Source of the DNA: Pseudomonas sp. FP2196
GTDB taxonomy: Bacteria > Pseudomonadota > Gammaproteobacteria > Pseudomonadales > Pseudomonadaceae
Reading direction: 5' to 3'
DNA: 64,000 nt
Assembly (NCBI RefSeq): GCF_030687715.1
Contig: NZ_CP117445.1
Coordinates: forward strand, 375,501 to 439,500
The notes under the pieces were generated by a model. The model worked only from the letters and a program-made list of their open reading frames with translations, did not search any database and had not been told where the DNA came from. The translations under genes and the position numbers were made by a program. This document shows positions 1 through 10,001 of this stretch, piece by piece (within the stretch, counting starts at the first letter, position 1; each line of letters opens with the position of its first letter).

Positions 1-360
1 GGCCTCAGTGCCCAGCAGGTTGAAGCGCGCAAACAGAACCACGAGTTCAGCGCGGCGCCGGACATCGCGGCGTCCCACCGCCTCAACGATGTGTTGCAGG
101 CAATCCGCAGTGGCGTGTTCTCGCCGGATGACACTTCGCGCTACACCGGGTTGATCGATTCGCTGGTGGACTACGATCGCTTCCTGGTCTGCGCCGACTT
201 CGATTCGTACTGGGAGGCGCAGAAGCGCGTCGAAGAGCATTGGCACGACAGCGACAACTGGTGGCGTTCGGCGGTGCTCAACACCTCGCGGATGGGCTGG
301 TTTTCCTCTGACCGGACGATTCGCGAGTACGCCACGGATATCTGGAAAGCGCTGGAGTAA
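1..360 (+). CDS. glgP: Glycogen/maltodextrin phosphorylase, C-terminal part
   Basis: The frame is open from the first base of the window and ends in TAA, giving about 119 residues of a protein whose start lies outside. The sequence has the hallmarks of the extreme C-terminus of glycogen phosphorylases: the segment DFDSYWEAQKRVEE, the LNTSRMGWFSSDRTI stretch and the final YATDIWKALE. The family releases glucose-1-phosphate from alpha-1,4-glucans using pyridoxal phosphate in the cytoplasm. The catalytic and cofactor residues are upstream of this fragment and cannot be checked. The identification rests on the C-terminal signature only, but that signature is distinctive. Confidence 0.9.
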   Translation, partial: GLSAQQVEARKQNHEFSAAPDIAASHRLNDVLQAIRSGVFSPDDTSRYTGLIDSLVDYDRFLVCADFDSYWEAQKRVEEHWHDSDNWWRSAVLNTSRMGWFSSDRTIREYATDIWKALE

Positions 361-394
361 CTTTTCGCTCGGCTCGATATACTGGCGCCCCGGA

Positions 395-470
395 AAAGAT
401 CGCAGCCTTCGGCAGCTCCTACACAGGTCATGTGAACCCCTGTAGACGCTGCCGAAGGCTGCGATCTTTT
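395..470. repeat. REP doublet, GATCGCAGCC family
   Basis: Inverted pair with arms of the type AAAAGATCGCAGCCTTCGGC facing its complement around a short centre. It lies between glgP and the next gene. The same arms recur at seven gene boundaries in this window. The hairpin, ending in TTTT, could also act as a terminator for glgP. Confidence 0.85.
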
Positions 471-526
471 TCGATCAGGCTGCGCTAATCTTCCCGGATT
501 GGCCTTTGCGCTTAGGGATATCGACC

Positions 527-3500
527 ATGCAATGGATGTTCATGTTGATCGGGCTGGTGCTCGGCTGGCTGCTCGACGAGTCGTTCAGCGCGGCGTTGTT
601 GGGCGCGCTGCTGGGGCTGGCGATCGGGCAAGCGCTGCGCATCGCGCGGCTTGGCTCGCAGGCTGCGCATCAGCAGCATCAACTTGAACAGGCGAAGGTT
701 GCCTTGCAGGGCATTGAGCAGCGCCTGTTTCTGCTCGAAGGTGCGCCGGTTCGTGCTACTGCCCCACCAAGCGCGGCACCGGTCAGCGAGCCATTGGTCG
801 AACCTGTCAAAGTCGTTGAAGAGGCTCCGGCCCCGGAACTGGTCTGGGAACTGCCGGCCGAACTCGAACCGACATCCGCTGTAGCCAACCAAACCAGCCA
901 ACCCTTGCCGGACGATGTCTGGCGTCTGGACGCCGTCACGCCCGAACCTGAACCACAACGCACCGCCGAACCCCGTGGCCCGAGCCTTATCGAGCGCGGG
1001 ATCAGCGCCGCGCGCAACTGGCTGTTCGGCGGCAACACGGTGTTGCGGGTCGGCGTGGTGCTGTTGTTTTTCGGTCTGGCCTTTCTGCTGCGCTACGCCA
1101 CTGAAGGCATGGTGGTGCCGATCGAATTGCGTTATGCCGGGGTCGCGGCTGCGGCGCTGGGCTTGCTGGCATTGGGCTGGTGGCTGCGGCACCGCAACAA
1201 CAGCTATGCGTTGATGCTGCAAGGCACCGGCATCGCGGTGTTGTACCTGACGGTGTTTGCGGCGATGCGTCTGCATCCGCTGCTTGATCCGTCTGCCGCG
1301 TTGGGATTGCTGGTGGCGGTGACGGTGTTCTCGGCGATTCTGGCGATTACCCAGGATTCCCTGGCGCTGGCGTGTGTCGCCGCGCTGGGCGGGTTTGCCG
1401 CACCGATCCTGACGTCTACCGGCGCCGGCAACCATGTCGCGCTGTTCAGTTATTTCGCTTTGCTTAACGCCGGCATTCTCACCATCGCGTGGTTCAAGGC
1501 CTGGCGGCTGCTCAACCTGATCGGCTTCGTCGGCACCTTCGGTATCGGCTTCGCCTGGGGCCTGCGCTCTTACGCGCCGGAGCTTTTGTGGAGCACCGAG
1601 CCGTTCCTGATTCTGTTCTTCCTGATGTATCTCGCCATCGGCCTGCTGTTTGCCCGGCGGAAACTGCTTGATATGCCCGATGCCCCGGCGGATGGCGATC
1701 GTGAAGCGCTGCTGAAATGGTCGGCGCGCAAGGGCGATTATGTCGACGGCACGATGCTGTTTGGCCCGCCGATTATCGGCTTCGGTTTGCAGTTTGCCTT
1801 GGTCCAGCATCTGGAATTTGCCGCGGCGTTCAGCGCCCTCGCGCTGGGCATGATCTACATGGGCCTGGCCAAGGTGTTGATGGGCGGGCGCGCTGTGTTG
1901 CTGGGCGAAACCTGTCTGGCGCTGGGGGTGATTTTCGCCAGTCTGGCGATTCCGCTGGGTCTCGATGCGCGCTGGACTTCGGCAGCCTGGGCCGTCGAAG
2001 GTGCGGGGATTTTCTGGCTCGGTTTGCGTCAGCATCGACCGTTTGCCCGGGCCTTTGCCTTGCTCCTGCAATCGGGTTCGGCGCTGGCGTTCATCAGTCA
2101 ATTGAATGTCGGCGAAAGCAGCTTGCTCGATGGCGCTCCGCTGGGCGCGCTGATGCTCGGCATGGCGTTGCTGTTCAGTTTCTACCAACTGCGTCAGGCC
2201 TCGCCGGAACAAGTGTCGCCGTGGGAGCGTCAGGCCTTGCCGGTTTTGGCGTGTCTGGGCCTGACCTTCCTTTATCTGCTGGCGCCGTTGTTCTTCTTCG
2301 TCCAAGGCACCGCGATCAGTTGGGCGCTGGCCGGTCTGGCGACGTTGTTTGTCGGCCTGCGCCTGCAATCGCGGACCTTCCTGTTTACCGCGTTTGCTGT
2401 GCAACTGCTGGGTGGCGCGTTGTTCCTGCTGCGGCTGCAAGGCGCGAGCGAGGATTCGGCGGCGGTGTTCAGCGCCGGCTGGAGCGGTTTGCTGAGCGCG
2501 TCCCTGATCGGTCTGGCATTGATCGCTGGCATGCTGATGGCCGCTCGTGACGAGATGGTGCGCGGCGATGTGCGTCTGTTGCGCGGCTTGTCCGTGGTGC
2601 TGCTGGCCGGTCTGGTGCTGATCAATCTGGCGGTGTTGTTTGTCCTGCCTTGGCAGACCGCGAGCGCGGTGTGGGCGGCCAGTGGTTTGCTGATCATCTG
2701 GTTGAGCCTGTACCTCAAGCAGCGCGTGAGTTTTGTCTTCGGTCTGCTGTTGCAGGTGATCGGCGGTGCGGCGTTCTTGCTGGCCGGTCCCGAGTTGCTC
2801 GGGCCGCTGTCCAGCGAAGGTTTGAAACCGTTCGCCCATGGCGGATTCTGGACGCCGCTGGTGCTGGGTCTGGCCGCAATGATCGGCGCATGGCGCCTGC
2901 AACTGGGCAATCACGCCTCGGCGTTTGATGCGCTGAGTTTGCAGCGCTTGTCTGAGGTGTTGCTGGTGTGGGGCGCCGGTTGGTGGGCGTTGGCGTGGGT
3001 CAGTGAGGTGCTGCGTTTTGCCCCGCTGAATCTGCAAGGCACTCTGTTGTTGCTGGTTGCGGCGCTGAGCGTGGCGTTGTGGACGCTGCTATCGCTGCGC
3101 TTTAAATGGCCGGCGCTGGGCCTGCTCTGCACGCTGCTGATTCCGGCAGCCGGGCTGGTGCTGCTGGCAGCCTGGCACTCGCGTTATCACCCGGCGGCAG
3201 ACTTCGGCTGGCTGGCGTGGGCCGCGGTGTTCGCAGTGCATTTCTTCAGTCTGCGGCGCTTGGCGCCGATGCTGCCGGCGCGGGCCTTGAGCGCGGCCCA
3301 TGTACTCGGCTGCTGGCTGCTGATCGGCGTGTTGGCGCTGGAGTTGCGCTACGGCTTGCTGCTGTTGTCCGAGCAATACAACGCCTGGCGCTGGTTGGGC
3401 TGGGCGATTTTGCCGAGCTTGTATCTGTTGCTGGCAGCCGCACCGCGCAACTGGCCGTGGCCGGTGGCAACGTTCGCCCGCGAGTACCGCTTGTACGCCG

Positions 3501-4117
3501 CCGCGCCGCTGGCGGTGTTGATGCTCGGCTGGTTCTGGCTGGCCAACGGCGTCAGCGATGGCAATGCCGAACCGCTGCCGTATGTGCCGCTGCTCAACCC
3601 ACTGGAGCTGGGCCTGCTGTTCGCATTGTTCGGCGTTTACGTGTGGTCGCGCAGTGCGGTGTCGCAACTGTCGATCCGCCAGGACTACGCCGATTACGCC
3701 ACGCAACTGGTCGCCGGCGTGTCGCTGTTCGCCTTCGGCACCGCGCTGGTGACGCGCGCCGCGCACCATTGGGCCGGGATTCCGTTCGAACTCGATCAAT
3801 TGCTCGCCTCGATGTTGGTGCAGGCCGGGTTGTCCATCGTCTGGACGTTGATGGCGCTGGGGCTGATGATTGGCGGGCATCTGCGCCATCGTCGCGAGGT
3901 GTGGCTGATCGGCGCGGCGCTGATTGCGCTGGTGGTGGCCAAACTGATTTTTGTCGAATTGAGCAACCGTGGCGGCCTCGCCCGGATCGTCTCGTTTATC
4001 GGCGTTGGCGTGCTGTTGCTGGTGGTCGGCTACTTCGCGCCGCTGCCACCGAAACGCGGCGAAGCTGAGCCGGCGGCGGACAAACCGGCCCCGGACACCG
4101 AAGGAGTTTCATCTTGA
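527..4117 (+). CDS. DUF2339 family polytopic membrane protein
   Basis: A protein of 1196 residues. It begins with a hydrophobic segment (about residues 1-30), then a Pro/Glu/Ala-rich linker to about residue 145. The rest is a very long run of consecutive hydrophobic helices, well over twenty, separated by short loops with Arg/Lys, down to a charged tail. This is the architecture of the DUF2339 family, whose function is unknown. The ATG at 527 is preferred to an upstream in-frame TTG at 506 because AGGGA sits 8 bases before it. The stop overlaps the start of the next gene, so the two are translationally coupled. A role in the inner-membrane envelope is inference only. Confidence 0.85.
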   Translation: MQWMFMLIGLVLGWLLDESFSAALLGALLGLAIGQALRIARLGSQAAHQQHQLEQAKVALQGIEQRLFLLEGAPVRATAPPSAAPVSEPLVEPVKVVEEAPAPELVWELPAELEPTSAVANQTSQPLPDDVWRLDAVTPEPEPQRTAEPRGPSLIERGISAARNWLFGGNTVLRVGVVLLFFGLAFLLRYATEGMVVPIELRYAGVAAAALGLLALGWWLRHRNNSYALMLQGTGIAVLYLTVFAAMRLHPLLDPSAALGLLVAVTVFSAILAITQDSLALACVAALGGFAAPILTSTGAGNHVALFSYFALLNAGILTIAWFKAWRLLNLIGFVGTFGIGFAWGLRSYAPELLWSTEPFLILFFLMYLAIGLLFARRKLLDMPDAPADGDREALLKWSARKGDYVDGTMLFGPPIIGFGLQFALVQHLEFAAAFSALALGMIYMGLAKVLMGGRAVLLGETCLALGVIFASLAIPLGLDARWTSAAWAVEGAGIFWLGLRQHRPFARAFALLLQSGSALAFISQLNVGESSLLDGAPLGALMLGMALLFSFYQLRQASPEQVSPWERQALPVLACLGLTFLYLLAPLFFFVQGTAISWALAGLATLFVGLRLQSRTFLFTAFAVQLLGGALFLLRLQGASEDSAAVFSAGWSGLLSASLIGLALIAGMLMAARDEMVRGDVRLLRGLSVVLLAGLVLINLAVLFVLPWQTASAVWAASGLLIIWLSLYLKQRVSFVFGLLLQVIGGAAFLLAGPELLGPLSSEGLKPFAHGGFWTPLVLGLAAMIGAWRLQLGNHASAFDALSLQRLSEVLLVWGAGWWALAWVSEVLRFAPLNLQGTLLLLVAALSVALWTLLSLRFKWPALGLLCTLLIPAAGLVLLAAWHSRYHPAADFGWLAWAAVFAVHFFSLRRLAPMLPARALSAAHVLGCWLLIGVLALELRYGLLLLSEQYNAWRWLGWAILPSLYLLLAAAPRNWPWPVATFAREYRLYAAAPLAVLMLGWFWLANGVSDGNAEPLPYVPLLNPLELGLLFALFGVYVWSRSAVSQLSIRQDYADYATQLVAGVSLFAFGTALVTRAAHHWAGIPFELDQLLASMLVQAGLSIVWTLMALGLMIGGHLRHRREVWLIGAALIALVVAKLIFVELSNRGGLARIVSFIGVGVLLLVVGYFAPLPPKRGEAEPAADKPAPDTEGVSS
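4101..4106 (+). promoter_or_regulatory. Shine-Dalgarno fixing a TTG start
   Basis: AAGGAG lies 7 bases before the TTG at 4114. The next in-frame ATG, at 4123, would be 16 bases away, too far. This supports the TTG start that overlaps the preceding stop codon. Confidence 0.7.
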
Positions 4118-5478
4118 GTCGCATGCGTAATCTGGGATGGTTGGCGTTGGGCGTGGTGATGGTTGCCGGCGCCCAGGAAAAACCGGCGGACTTCACCACG
4201 CAGGTGCCGCTGACGGTGACGGGCGATGGCCCGTGGTATCGCCTCGAACTGCCGCTGAATGTGCAATTGCAGGCGCGCCAGACCGATCTCAGCGATCTGC
4301 GCGTCTTCAACGCTGCCGGCGAAGCCCAGGCCTATGCCCTGGCCCGCGAATCGGCGCAAACCCGAGACGACGGCCAGTTGCATGACGTGAAGTGGTTCCC
4401 TCTCTACAACGCAGCCGACGCCACTGAGCGCGCGCCGAATGTGCGCGTGCAATCCACCACCACTGGCACGCTGGTGGAAGTGCAGCCGTCCAGTCAGTTG
4501 GAGGCCGGTGAAGAAGTGCTGCGTGGTTGGCTGCTCGATGCCAGCTCGATCAAGGCGCCGTTGCAGCAACTGATCCTCGACTGGACCAGCGAGCGCGACG
4601 GCTTTCAGCGTTTCAGCATCGAGGCCAGCGACGACTTGCAGCACTGGCAGCCGTGGGGTGAAGGGCAGGTCGCGCGCCTGACCTTTTCCGATGAGCGCAT
4701 CGAGCAGCACGAAGTGACGTTGCCTGGCCAATCGGCGCGTTATTTGCGTTTGTTGTGGGATTCACCGAATTCGGCGCCGATCCTGACTTCGGCACAACTG
4801 AAAAGCAGCGACCCGCGCAATCTGCCGCTGCCATTGGTCTGGTCCCAGGCATTGGCCGGCAGCAGCACCAAGGCCGGGGAATACTCTTGGCAGTTGCCGA
4901 TGGGGCTGAATGTCGAGCGGGTTCAGGTTGAGTTGAAACAACCGAACAGTCTGGCGCCGGTGACGTTGGCCGGGAGGCGTGAAAGCAGCCTGCCTTGGCA
5001 GACGCTGAGCAGTGGCTTGCTCTATCGCCTGACCCAGAATGGTCAGGACGTGGTGCAGAACGAATTGCAACTGTACGGGCAGACCGTGCAGCAGTTGAAG
5101 CTGACGGTGGATGAGCGCGGTGGTGGTCTGGGCGAGCAGGCGCCGAGTGTGAAGTACGCGGTGCGGGCGACGCAGGTGATTTTCCTCGCGCGCGGGGCAG
5201 GGCCTTACAGTCTGGCGCTGGGCAATCCAAGTGTGAAAACCGCTAACTTGCCGTTGTCGACGCTGATCCCGGATTTCAAGCCGGAGAAACTGGCGACGTT
5301 GGGCAAGGCGACGGTGCAGGGTGAGGCGGTAATCACGCAGACTTCGACCGCGACTACGGCGGCCGTGGCCGACACCAATTGGAAGAAGATCGGCTTGTGG
5401 GCGGTGTTGCTGGTGAGTGTGGTGTTTCTCGGAGCGATGGCGTTCAGTCTGCTGCGCAAGCCTCCCGCCAACTCCTGA
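4114..5478 (+). CDS. DUF3999 family envelope protein
   Basis: A protein of 454 residues that starts at TTG and overlaps the end of the DUF2339 gene by 4 bases. The N-terminus (LGWLALGVVMVAGAQE) reads as a signal peptide. The body is beta-rich with discoidin-like stretches such as QRFSIEASDDLQHWQPWG and SARYLRLLWDS. A single membrane helix (about residues 425-447) is followed by a short basic tail. The likely topology is therefore a periplasmic domain anchored by a C-terminal helix. DUF2339 and DUF3999 genes commonly travel as a pair, so they probably form one membrane complex; neither has an assigned activity. Confidence 0.82.
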   Translation: MSRMRNLGWLALGVVMVAGAQEKPADFTTQVPLTVTGDGPWYRLELPLNVQLQARQTDLSDLRVFNAAGEAQAYALARESAQTRDDGQLHDVKWFPLYNAADATERAPNVRVQSTTTGTLVEVQPSSQLEAGEEVLRGWLLDASSIKAPLQQLILDWTSERDGFQRFSIEASDDLQHWQPWGEGQVARLTFSDERIEQHEVTLPGQSARYLRLLWDSPNSAPILTSAQLKSSDPRNLPLPLVWSQALAGSSTKAGEYSWQLPMGLNVERVQVELKQPNSLAPVTLAGRRESSLPWQTLSSGLLYRLTQNGQDVVQNELQLYGQTVQQLKLTVDERGGGLGEQAPSVKYAVRATQVIFLARGAGPYSLALGNPSVKTANLPLSTLIPDFKPEKLATLGKATVQGEAVITQTSTATTAAVADTNWKKIGLWAVLLVSVVFLGAMAFSLLRKPPANS

Positions 5479-5501
5479 AAAAGGCGGGTGCTGCGCACCC
5501 G

Positions 5502-5582
5502 ATCGCGAGCAGGCTCACTCATACAGGCGGCGTATTTCTTCAGATGGAATGCGACCTCTGTAGGCGTGAGCCTGCTCGCAAT
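5502..5582. repeat. REP doublet, CGCGAGCAGGCTCAC family
   Basis: The arm ATCGCGAGCAGGCTCAC at 5502-5518 faces its near-perfect complement at 5566-5582. A GGGTGC/GCACCC hairpin directly precedes it. The doublet sits after the DUF3999 stop and may help end that transcript. Confidence 0.8.
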
Positions 5583-5809
5583 AGCGGTCTATCAGCCAGC
5601 AAAAATCTTCGAACTGTTGCCGTCAGCCAAGCACCACCCGTCTCGAACCGGTCTACGCTAAACCCGGTGCCTGAACTCTCCGGGCCCGAGCACGTCTGAT
5701 AGATGCAATTACACCCCAACGCACGTTACCGGGCGTCTTCGCTCGCTACGTTTTCAGACTCCCTGTAAACTGCGCGGGTTTTTAGCCCCCCATTCCACCG
5801 GAGCCGTCC
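5583..5809. other. Leader region upstream of fbp
   Basis: Together with the REP doublet before it, this makes a 331-base stretch without a gene. I see no open frame with coding character. It should hold the fbp promoter, but no convincing -35/-10 pair could be assigned. The last 20 bases contain CCGGAG, a plausible ribosome binding site for fbp. Confidence 0.4.
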
Positions 5810-6820
5810 ATGTCCCGCGTTACCTTGAGTCGCTATTTGATTGAGCAGACCCGCAGCAACAACACTCCTGCCGATCTGCGCTTCCTGATCGAAGTGGTGG
5901 CGCGTGCCTGTAAGGAAATCAGCCACGCCGTATCCAAAGGCGCCCTGGGCGGTGTTCTGGGCAGCATGGGCACTGAAAACGTGCAAGGCGAAGTGCAGAA
6001 GAAGCTCGACGTGATCTCCAACGAGATCCTGCTCGAAGCCAACGAATGGGGTGGTCACCTGGCCGGCATGGCGTCCGAAGAAATGGACAATGCCTACCAG
6101 ATCCCGGGCAAATACCCGAAAGGCGCCTACCTGCTGGTGTTCGACCCACTGGACGGTTCGTCGAACATCGACATCAACGCCCCGGTCGGTACGATCTTCT
6201 CGGTACTGCGTTGCCCGAACGAATACCTGACCCAGAACGAGCCGCTGAACGAAAAAGCGTTCTTGCAGCCAGGCACTCAGCAAGTGGCTGCCGGTTACGC
6301 GATCTATGGCCCGCAGACCATGCTGGTGCTGACCTTGGGCGACGGCGTCAAAGGCTTCACCCTCGACCGCGAAATGGGCAGCTTCGTGTTGACCCACGAA
6401 GACATCACCATTCCTGAGTCCACTCAGGAGTTCGCCATCAACATGTCCAACCAGCGTCACTGGGAAGCCCCGGTACAGCGCTACGTGGGCGAGCTGCTGG
6501 CCGGTGAAGAAGGTCCGCTGAAAAAGAACTACAACATGCGCTGGGTCGCGGCGATGGTTGCCGACGTGCACCGCATCCTGACCCGTGGCGGTCTGTTCAT
6601 GTACCCGCGCGACAGCCGCGAGCCATCCAAGCCCGGCAAACTGCGTCTGATGTACGAAGCCAACCCGATGTCGTTCCTGGTGGAACAAGCGGGCGGCGCG
6701 TCCACCGACGGTCACCAGCGCATTCTCGACATTCAGCCGGAAGGCCTGCACCAGCGCGTAGCAGTGTTCCTTGGTTCGAAAGAAGAAGTTGCCCGCGCCA
6801 CGGCTTACCACAAGGAATAA
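5810..6820 (+). CDS. fbp: Fructose-1,6-bisphosphatase, class I
   Basis: Hydrolyses fructose-1,6-bisphosphate to fructose-6-phosphate, the committed step of gluconeogenesis, in the cytoplasm. The protein has 336 residues, normal for class I enzymes. Recognisable motifs are KKLDVISNE near the N-terminus, the metal-binding signature [20 protein letters not shown] around residues 112-131, and GGLFMYPRD with [20 protein letters not shown] toward the end. The gene is essential for growth on amino acids and organic acids in pseudomonads, which fits its position near a histidine catabolic locus. A DUF924 gene follows after 3 bases. Confidence 0.97.
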   Translation: MSRVTLSRYLIEQTRSNNTPADLRFLIEVVARACKEISHAVSKGALGGVLGSMGTENVQGEVQKKLDVISNEILLEANEWGGHLAGMASEEMDNAYQIPGKYPKGAYLLVFDPLDGSSNIDINAPVGTIFSVLRCPNEYLTQNEPLNEKAFLQPGTQQVAAGYAIYGPQTMLVLTLGDGVKGFTLDREMGSFVLTHEDITIPESTQEFAINMSNQRHWEAPVQRYVGELLAGEEGPLKKNYNMRWVAAMVADVHRILTRGGLFMYPRDSREPSKPGKLRLMYEANPMSFLVEQAGGASTDGHQRILDIQPEGLHQRVAVFLGSKEEVARATAYHKE

Positions 6821-6823
6821 ACC

Positions 6824-7426
6824 ATGAACGCGCCCTGGCAGCCGTTGCTCGATTGGTGGTTCGGTCAAGCCGAATCACCGGACGAAGTCGCGGCTGACAA
6901 GGGCAAGTTGTGGTTCGGCAAGCGTGACAGCCAAGACCTCGAAGCGCGGACGCGTTTCGGGGTCTTTGTCGATCAGGCCCTGGCTGGCGAATTGACCGAG
7001 TGGACGCAACGTCCCGAAGGTTGGCTCGCGGTGGTACTGCTGCTCGATCAACTGCCGCGAATGATCTTTCGCGACTCACCCAAAGCGTTCTCCGGTGATC
7101 TGCGTGCGCAGAAGCTCGTCGCGCAAGGCATTGCTGCGGATTTCGATCGGCAGTTAAAGCCGATTCAGCGAGTGTTCATTTATCTGGTGTTCGAACACTG
7201 CGAAAACCTCGCGGTGCAGAACGAAGCGGTTTCCCGATTCATGGAGTTGGTGGCTGAACAGCCGGAAGCGGAGCGGGCAGTGTTTGCCGACAATCTGGAT
7301 TATGCCGAGAGGCATCAGAAGGTGATCGCGCGGTTTGGAAGGTTTCCGCATCGCAATGCAGTGTTGGGGCGAGAGTCTACGGCTGAGGAATTGGTGTTTC
7401 TGTCTGGGCCTGGTTCACGGTTTTAA
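6824..7426 (+). CDS. DUF924 family protein
   Basis: A 200-residue soluble protein starting 3 bases after the fbp stop, so the two are probably cotranscribed. It matches the DUF924 family: an early WWFGQ segment, the LLLDQLPRMIFRD motif near residue 75, the sequence FIYLVFEHCENLAVQNEAV, and the HQKVIARFGRFPHRNAVLGR block close to the C-terminus. The family is all-helical, related to tetratricopeptide-like folds, and has no established biochemical role. No signal peptide is visible, so it is expected in the cytoplasm. Confidence 0.88.
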   Translation: MNAPWQPLLDWWFGQAESPDEVAADKGKLWFGKRDSQDLEARTRFGVFVDQALAGELTEWTQRPEGWLAVVLLLDQLPRMIFRDSPKAFSGDLRAQKLVAQGIAADFDRQLKPIQRVFIYLVFEHCENLAVQNEAVSRFMELVAEQPEAERAVFADNLDYAERHQKVIARFGRFPHRNAVLGRESTAEELVFLSGPGSRF

Positions 7427-7445
7427 ATCTTCTGTTCGGCTGAGG

Positions 7446-7529
7446 CCCAATCGCCAGCAGGCTGGCTCCCGCAATGGATTTGTGAACGACACAGATCAAA
7501 TGTGGGAGCCAGCCTGCTGGCGATTGGGG
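7446..7529. repeat. REP doublet, GCCAGCAGGCTGGCTCCC family
   Basis: Arms built on AATCGCCAGCAGGCTGGCTC (from 7449) face the complement ending at 7528. The doublet lies between the convergent DUF924 and chemoreceptor genes, where it could serve both as a bidirectional terminator and as a mobile repeat. Confidence 0.8.
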
Positions 7530-7542
7530 CAGTGGCAGCGTC

Positions 7543-9435
7543 CTAAATACGGAAACTACCCACCAACTGCTTCAACCGAGCCGCCTGCTGCTCCAGATCC
7601 GAACAAGCCCGCAACGTCGCCTGCAAGTTTTCCACACCTTCCTGATTCAGCGTGTTGATCTCGTTGATATCAACATTGATCGACTCGACCACAGCGGTCT
7701 GTTCTTCAGTCGCGGTCGCTACCGACTGGTTCATCCCGTCGATCTCGCCGATGCGCTGGGTCACACTGCCCAGACGTTCGCCGGCCTGGTTGGCGATGCC
7801 GACGCTGCTTTCGCTCTCGCGCTGGCTCTCGGTCATGATGCTGACCGCCTGACGTGCGCCGACTTGCAGTTCTTCGATCATCTTCTGCACTTGCTGCGCC
7901 GAATCCTGGGTGCGGTGCGCGAGGTTGCGCACTTCATCCGCGACCACAGCAAAGCCACGGCCAGCCTCACCGGCACGGGCGGCTTCGATCGCGGCGTTGA
8001 GGGCGAGCAGATTTGTTTGCTGCGAGATGCTGGTGATCACTTCAAGAATCTGGCCGATGTTCACCGTGTTGCTGTTCAGGGTTTCGATGTTGCCGCAGGA
8101 GTCGCTGATCTTCGCCGACAGTTGCTGCATCGCGTGGATGGTTTTATCCACAACCTGCTGACCGTCGACCGCCAGGCTGCGCGCATCGCTGGAGTGCTGC
8201 GAGGCGAGGGCGGCGTTCTGGGCGATTTCCTGGGCGGCGGCGCCGAGTTGGTTGATCGCCGCCGCCACACTGTTGGTACGGCTGGATTGTTGATCCGAGT
8301 TGTACATCGACGAGTTCGACGCGGCGACCACGCGCAGGGCGACTTCATTGACCTGGCCGGTAGCCGAGGCGACTTCGCGGATCGAGGTGTGGATACGTTC
8401 GACGAAACGGTTGAACGATGTGCCCAGCGCGCCGAATTCATCGTTACCGTGGATCACCAGGCGCTTGGTCAGGTCGCCTTCACCTTCGGCGATGTCATGC
8501 ATGGCTCGGCCCATGGTCAGCAGCGGTTGCATCAGCACGCGGATCAGCATGCCGAGCAGGGCGATGATGATCACCACGGCAATGACCATGGCGATCAGCG
8601 CCGAGGTGCGGAATTCGCTGAGCATGGAAAACGCGGTGTCATTATCCAGCACCAGCGCCACGTACCAGTCGGCCGATGGTACGCCGTTGACGTGGGTGAA
8701 GGAGATCAACTGAGTCTTGCCGTCGAACTCGACTTCCTTCAGGCCCGGGCTGACTTTTGGCGCACCGTTTGGATAGGCCTCGGCGAGGGTCTTGAGCACC
8801 AGTTTGCTGTCCGGGTGGATCAGGATCTTGCCCTCGGCACTGACGATGAACGCATGGCCGTGGCCGCCGAAGTTCAGCGAGTTGATGATTGCACTGACGC
8901 TAGTCAGGTCGATGTCGGCACCGGCGACGCCGAGCATCTGGCCCTGACGCTGTACCGGGGTGGCCACGGTGATCACCAGTTTTCCCGACGAGGCGGCGAT
9001 GTACGGTTCGGTGACGATGGTCTGCTGGGCGCTGTTGGCCGCTTTGTACCAGCCGCGGGCACGCGGGTCGTAATCCGGCGCACGGTTGCCCGCGGGCACG
9101 GAGAACATCACGCCGTCCGCACCGCCGAAGTAGCTGAGCTGGAAGTTTCCGGTGTAGGCGGGCAGGTCGATGATGCGTTTCAGGCTGGCAGGCGCATTGC
9201 CGTCGACGACAACCTGTTGGGACAGCGATTGCAGTAACTGAATGCGGCTTTCCAGCCAGGTCTGGATGTTGCTGGTGGTCAGGCTGCCCAGCTCCTGCAT
9301 CGAGGCTTCGGTGCTGGTGTTCAGGGCTTCGCGTTGTCGATAGTCGTTGAACAAGATGAAACAGGCGAACGCAACGGCCACCACGAGGGCGGCAGCCAAC
9401 AAGATTTTGTGGCTGAATTTCATGTTTCTGGTCAT
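7543..9435 (-). CDS. Methyl-accepting chemotaxis protein with dCache domain, PctA-like amino acid receptor
   Basis: About 630 residues. A membrane helix (about residues 11-30) is followed by a periplasmic dCache domain to about residue 270, a second helix, HAMP, and the methyl-accepting signalling domain with the [19 protein letters not shown] hairpin tip. The dCache domain carries the amino-acid-binding pattern known from PctA-type receptors: Y122, R127, W129 and Y130 (YDPRARGWY) and D174 in GADID. Start choice: ATG at 9435 gives [10 protein letters not shown], which parallels the PctA N-terminus; 9423 is the alternative. It should steer the cell toward L-amino acids, though the exact ligand set cannot be read from sequence. 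Confidence 0.88.
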   Translation of the reverse strand: MTRNMKFSHKILLAAALVVAVAFACFILFNDYRQREALNTSTEASMQELGSLTTSNIQTWLESRIQLLQSLSQQVVVDGNAPASLKRIIDLPAYTGNFQLSYFGGADGVMFSVPAGNRAPDYDPRARGWYKAANSAQQTIVTEPYIAASSGKLVITVATPVQRQGQMLGVAGADIDLTSVSAIINSLNFGGHGHAFIVSAEGKILIHPDSKLVLKTLAEAYPNGAPKVSPGLKEVEFDGKTQLISFTHVNGVPSADWYVALVLDNDTAFSMLSEFRTSALIAMVIAVVIIIALLGMLIRVLMQPLLTMGRAMHDIAEGEGDLTKRLVIHGNDEFGALGTSFNRFVERIHTSIREVASATGQVNEVALRVVAASNSSMYNSDQQSSRTNSVAAAINQLGAAAQEIAQNAALASQHSSDARSLAVDGQQVVDKTIHAMQQLSAKISDSCGNIETLNSNTVNIGQILEVITSISQQTNLLALNAAIEAARAGEAGRGFAVVADEVRNLAHRTQDSAQQVQKMIEELQVGARQAVSIMTESQRESESSVGIANQAGERLGSVTQRIGEIDGMNQSVATATEEQTAVVESINVDINEINTLNQEGVENLQATLRACSDLEQQAARLKQLVGSFRI

Positions 9436-9716
9436 CGAATGAACTACCGCGAAGGTGCTGGTCAAGAAAGGGCGGCAATTTGCCACACTCGGGGGCTTTG
9501 CGCTGCTCTTATTTCGACCGCCGCGCGCCAAAGATTAGGCATCTCTCATGAAATGCGACGAAATGCTCAATAGCCCTACAAAGTGTCTGATTTAAAGGCA
9601 AAAGCCAGACGGGCGGGCTAATAAATAGCCGTCCGCTCAGGGAACCAGATGAGGGTTTTCTCTTCTAAGCTTCTGGTTGGCACCATGCCATCCCCCCTCG
9701 TTCCAGGAGTTACACC

Positions 9717-9971
9717 ATGTCGCTGCGATCTATCGCCCTTCTGTCGTTTTGCGTGCTGTTGGCCGCATGCAGCAAGGTCAATCAGGAAAACTATTCGAAG
9801 CTTTCTGCCGGTATGGCCAAGGCCGAAGTGGAGACGCTGCTCGGCAAACCCACCGATTGTTCGGGCGCGCTTGGCATGTCCAGTTGCACCTGGGGCGACA
9901 AGAACAGCTTTATCAGCGTGCAGTACGCTGGTGACAAAGTGCTGATGTTTTCCGGCCAAGGCCTGAAGTAA
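9717..9971 (+). CDS. Small lipoprotein of BamE/DUF3862-like type
   Basis: An 84-residue protein with a lipoprotein signal peptide ending in the lipobox LLAAC (Cys at about residue 18). The mature part contains YSKLSAGMAKAEVETLLGKP, the helix-turn pattern typical of BamE/OmlA-like and DUF3862 small lipoproteins, then two Cys (CSGALGMSSC) that could form a disulphide. It would be attached to the envelope by its lipid. The gene is followed 30 bases later by the blc-like lipocalin, a second lipoprotein. Family placement is by motif; no specific function is known. Confidence 0.72.
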   Translation: MSLRSIALLSFCVLLAACSKVNQENYSKLSAGMAKAEVETLLGKPTDCSGALGMSSCTWGDKNSFISVQYAGDKVLMFSGQGLK

Positions 9972-10001
9972 ACCGGGGCTTCGCGCCCACGGAGAAGAAA
10001 A

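Noticed and set aside
512..3037. Long minus-strand open frame of about 840 codons opposite the DUF2339 gene
   Set aside because: Rich in Gln, Arg and His with no domain pattern; a by-product of GC-rich codon use in the real gene on the other strand.
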